Part shown: one piece after another, positions 63,034 to 64,000 of the stretch
How positions within the stretch are numbered: the stretch's first letter is position 1
Layout: the number at the start of each line of letters is the position of its first letter
From: Caccoplasma sp905210875
Lineage (GTDB): Bacteria > Bacteroidota > Bacteroidia > Bacteroidales > UBA11471
Length of the DNA: 64,000 bases
Direction: 5' to 3'
NCBI GenBank assembly: GCA_963931635.1
Contig: OZ007034.1
Coordinates: 2,728,001 to 2,792,000 of the forward strand
Notes under the pieces: model-generated
Told to the model about the DNA's origin: nothing
What the model saw: the letters and a program-made list of their open reading frames with translations, nothing else
Database searches by the model: none
Translations under genes and position numbers: made by a program

Positions 63034-63041
63034 TAGTTTTG
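63034..63041 (+). promoter_or_regulatory. Promoter -7 box for the flavodoxin genes
   Basis: TAGTTTTG matches TAnnTTTG, 124 bases before the flavodoxin ATG; TACATTTG at 63129-63136 is a second match closer to it. Either may be used. Confidence 0.35.
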
Positions 63042-63164
63042 TATCAAATACCTGCTGACAGGTGAATATTCCGTAAAATAGGTAGGAATATCTGTAATTT
63101 TAATTATGGAAGATTTTGGACCGTTCTTTACATTTGTTACGTGTATCATTTAATCTGTTCCTCC

Positions 63165-63722
63165 ATGAAAAAGTTACGTTATCTAACCATTTGGGTCATT
63201 CTGTTTCACGCACTGCCTATGGCAAACATCAATGCCCAAAACGCCTCCTTGGTCGTCTATTTCTCACACAGCGGCCATACCCGGAGTGTTGCCCAAGAAA
63301 TAAAAAACAATACGGGTGCGGCTATCTTTGAAATTATCCCGGAGAAAAACTATCCCTCCAACTACCAAACTCTCTTAGACCAAGCCAAAGCCGAAATCAA
63401 CTCCGGGACACATCCGGCCATCAAACCTCTTGATTCTGGAATCGAATCGTATGACACCATATATGTAGGCTCTCCTTGCTGGTGGGGCACCATAGCTCCC
63501 CCCGTAGCAACATTCTTATCGTCTTACGATTTTTCGGGCAAAGTAATTGCACCCTTTATGACACACGAAGGAAGTGGCATGGGACACAGCGAAAAAGACA
63601 TACGTGCGCTCTGTCCAAAGGCTGTTCTACTCAAAGGCCTTCCCATCAGAGGTAGTCTCTCTGATCAAGCTGCCACTCAAATAAAAGAGTGGTTGCAGGA
63701 ATCGATATACCGACAAAATTAA
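63165..63722 (+). CDS. Flavodoxin-like protein with signal peptide
   Basis: 185 residues from the ATG at 63165. The N terminus (KKLRYLTIWVILFHALPMANINA) is a signal peptide or signal anchor, followed directly by the FMN phosphate loop YFSHSGHTRSVAQ. Further flavodoxin parts: YVGSPCWWGTIAPPVATFL near 110-130 and a GSGMGHSEKDI loop near 145. It binds FMN and shuttles electrons or acts on quinones, here outside the cytoplasm if the signal is used. A second flavodoxin gene begins 27 bases downstream. Confidence 0.85.
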   Translation: MKKLRYLTIWVILFHALPMANINAQNASLVVYFSHSGHTRSVAQEIKNNTGAAIFEIIPEKNYPSNYQTLLDQAKAEINSGTHPAIKPLDSGIESYDTIYVGSPCWWGTIAPPVATFLSSYDFSGKVIAPFMTHEGSGMGHSEKDIRALCPKAVLLKGLPIRGSLSDQAATQIKEWLQESIYRQN

Positions 63723-63748
63723 TTGTACAATTTAAACCTCTCCGTTAT

Positions 63749-64000
63749 ATGACATCAAATACTCTTATTGCATTTTTCTCTCGCAAAGGATTCAATTATG
63801 TCAACGGCAGTATTATTAACCTACCTGTCGGAAACACTGAGGTAATTGCACGGAAAATACAACTTCTCACGGGAGGTGGCAGCAATTTGTTTCAAATTCT
63901 TCCTGAAAACCCATATCCCGAATATTATACCGAGACAACCACCTTGGCTCAAAAAGAATTAAGAGAGAATGCACGCCCCAGACTTTGCCGAAAACTCGAC
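63749..64000 (+). CDS. Flavodoxin (3' end outside window)
   Basis: 84 codons from the ATG at 63749 to the window edge. LIAFFSRKGFNYVNGSI and VGNTEVIARKI near 6-35 are FMN-loop features of the flavodoxin subgroup common in gut anaerobes, followed by LPENPYPEYYTETTTLAQ. No signal peptide, so cytoplasmic, unlike the preceding copy. Probably co-transcribed with it. Later flavin-binding loops lie outside the window. Confidence 0.8.
   Translation, partial: MTSNTLIAFFSRKGFNYVNGSIINLPVGNTEVIARKIQLLTGGGSNLFQILPENPYPEYYTETTTLAQKELRENARPRLCRKLD

Noticed and set aside
1..64000. CRISPR arrays, rRNA, tRNA, insertion sequences, integrases, phage genes
   Set aside because: No spaced repeats, no cloverleaf or rRNA-like sequence, and no transposase or integrase motif were seen on either strand.

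Overview
The window looks like a chromosomal segment of a gut-type member of the Bacteroidales (Bacteroidota). The evidence is a SusC/SusD pair behind an ECF sigma/FecR switch, DUF4843 and PKD-like lipoproteins, three proteins ending in type IX secretion (T9SS) sorting domains, and many sites fitting the Bacteroidota promoter consensus (TTTG, about 19 bases, TAnnTTTG). Base composition is near even. A Barnesiella-like organism is my best guess, but that is inference only. I see no rRNA, tRNA, CRISPR array, insertion sequence or phage gene. Both edges cut a gene: an AraC-family regulator at the left and a flavodoxin at the right.

Layout. 1-7.6 kb: AraC fragment; TPR protein with prmA; convergent with these, on the minus strand, rluA-like, pheT, yebC and a small lipoprotein. 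7.8-9.7 kb: psd, pssA and DUF4834 as a phospholipid operon. 9.7-11.6 kb: SLC13/RCK permease. 11.8-26.2 kb: one minus-strand locus running sigma factor, FecR, SusC with STN domain, SusD, DUF4843, PKD-like, TlpA-like thioredoxin, T9SS-sorted FnIII protein, terminator, then a secreted alpha/beta hydrolase. This is a cell-surface-signalled uptake locus with unknown cargo. 26.2-30.5 kb: a frameshifted lipoprotein remnant, a hairpin/mini-ORF element, and uvrD-nspC. 30.8-32.7 kb: a GH97 glycosidase of the retaining type. 33.0-36.4 kb: a two-component system with two PepSY-like exported proteins. 36.6-37.3 kb: two small proteins. 37.3-40.1 kb: ruvX-def-ettA, a housekeeping operon on the minus strand.

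40.2-56.2 kb is rich in carbohydrate-active enzymes. It holds two tandem PL11 rhamnogalacturonan lyases with LamG and T9SS domains, a GH31 (PA14-containing, alpha-xylosidase-like) and GH3 pair, and a GDSL hydrolase with a GH43 enzyme. An SPOR lipoprotein, a purine permease and a small GNAT protein are interspersed. No SusC/D pair sits here, so these enzymes are not in a canonical PUL within the window. 56.2-62.9 kb: an AraC regulator divergent from a complete RND tripartite efflux operon. 63.2-64.0 kb: two consecutive flavodoxin genes, the first carrying a signal peptide.

Functionally, the sigma/FecR/SusCD locus and the carbohydrate-enzyme clusters point to outer-membrane acquisition of complex plant or host polymers. 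The PL11 pair would cut pectin rhamnogalacturonan at the surface or outside the cell. GH31 and GH3 would trim xyloglucan-like oligosaccharides. GH43 and the esterase-like enzyme would remove side groups.
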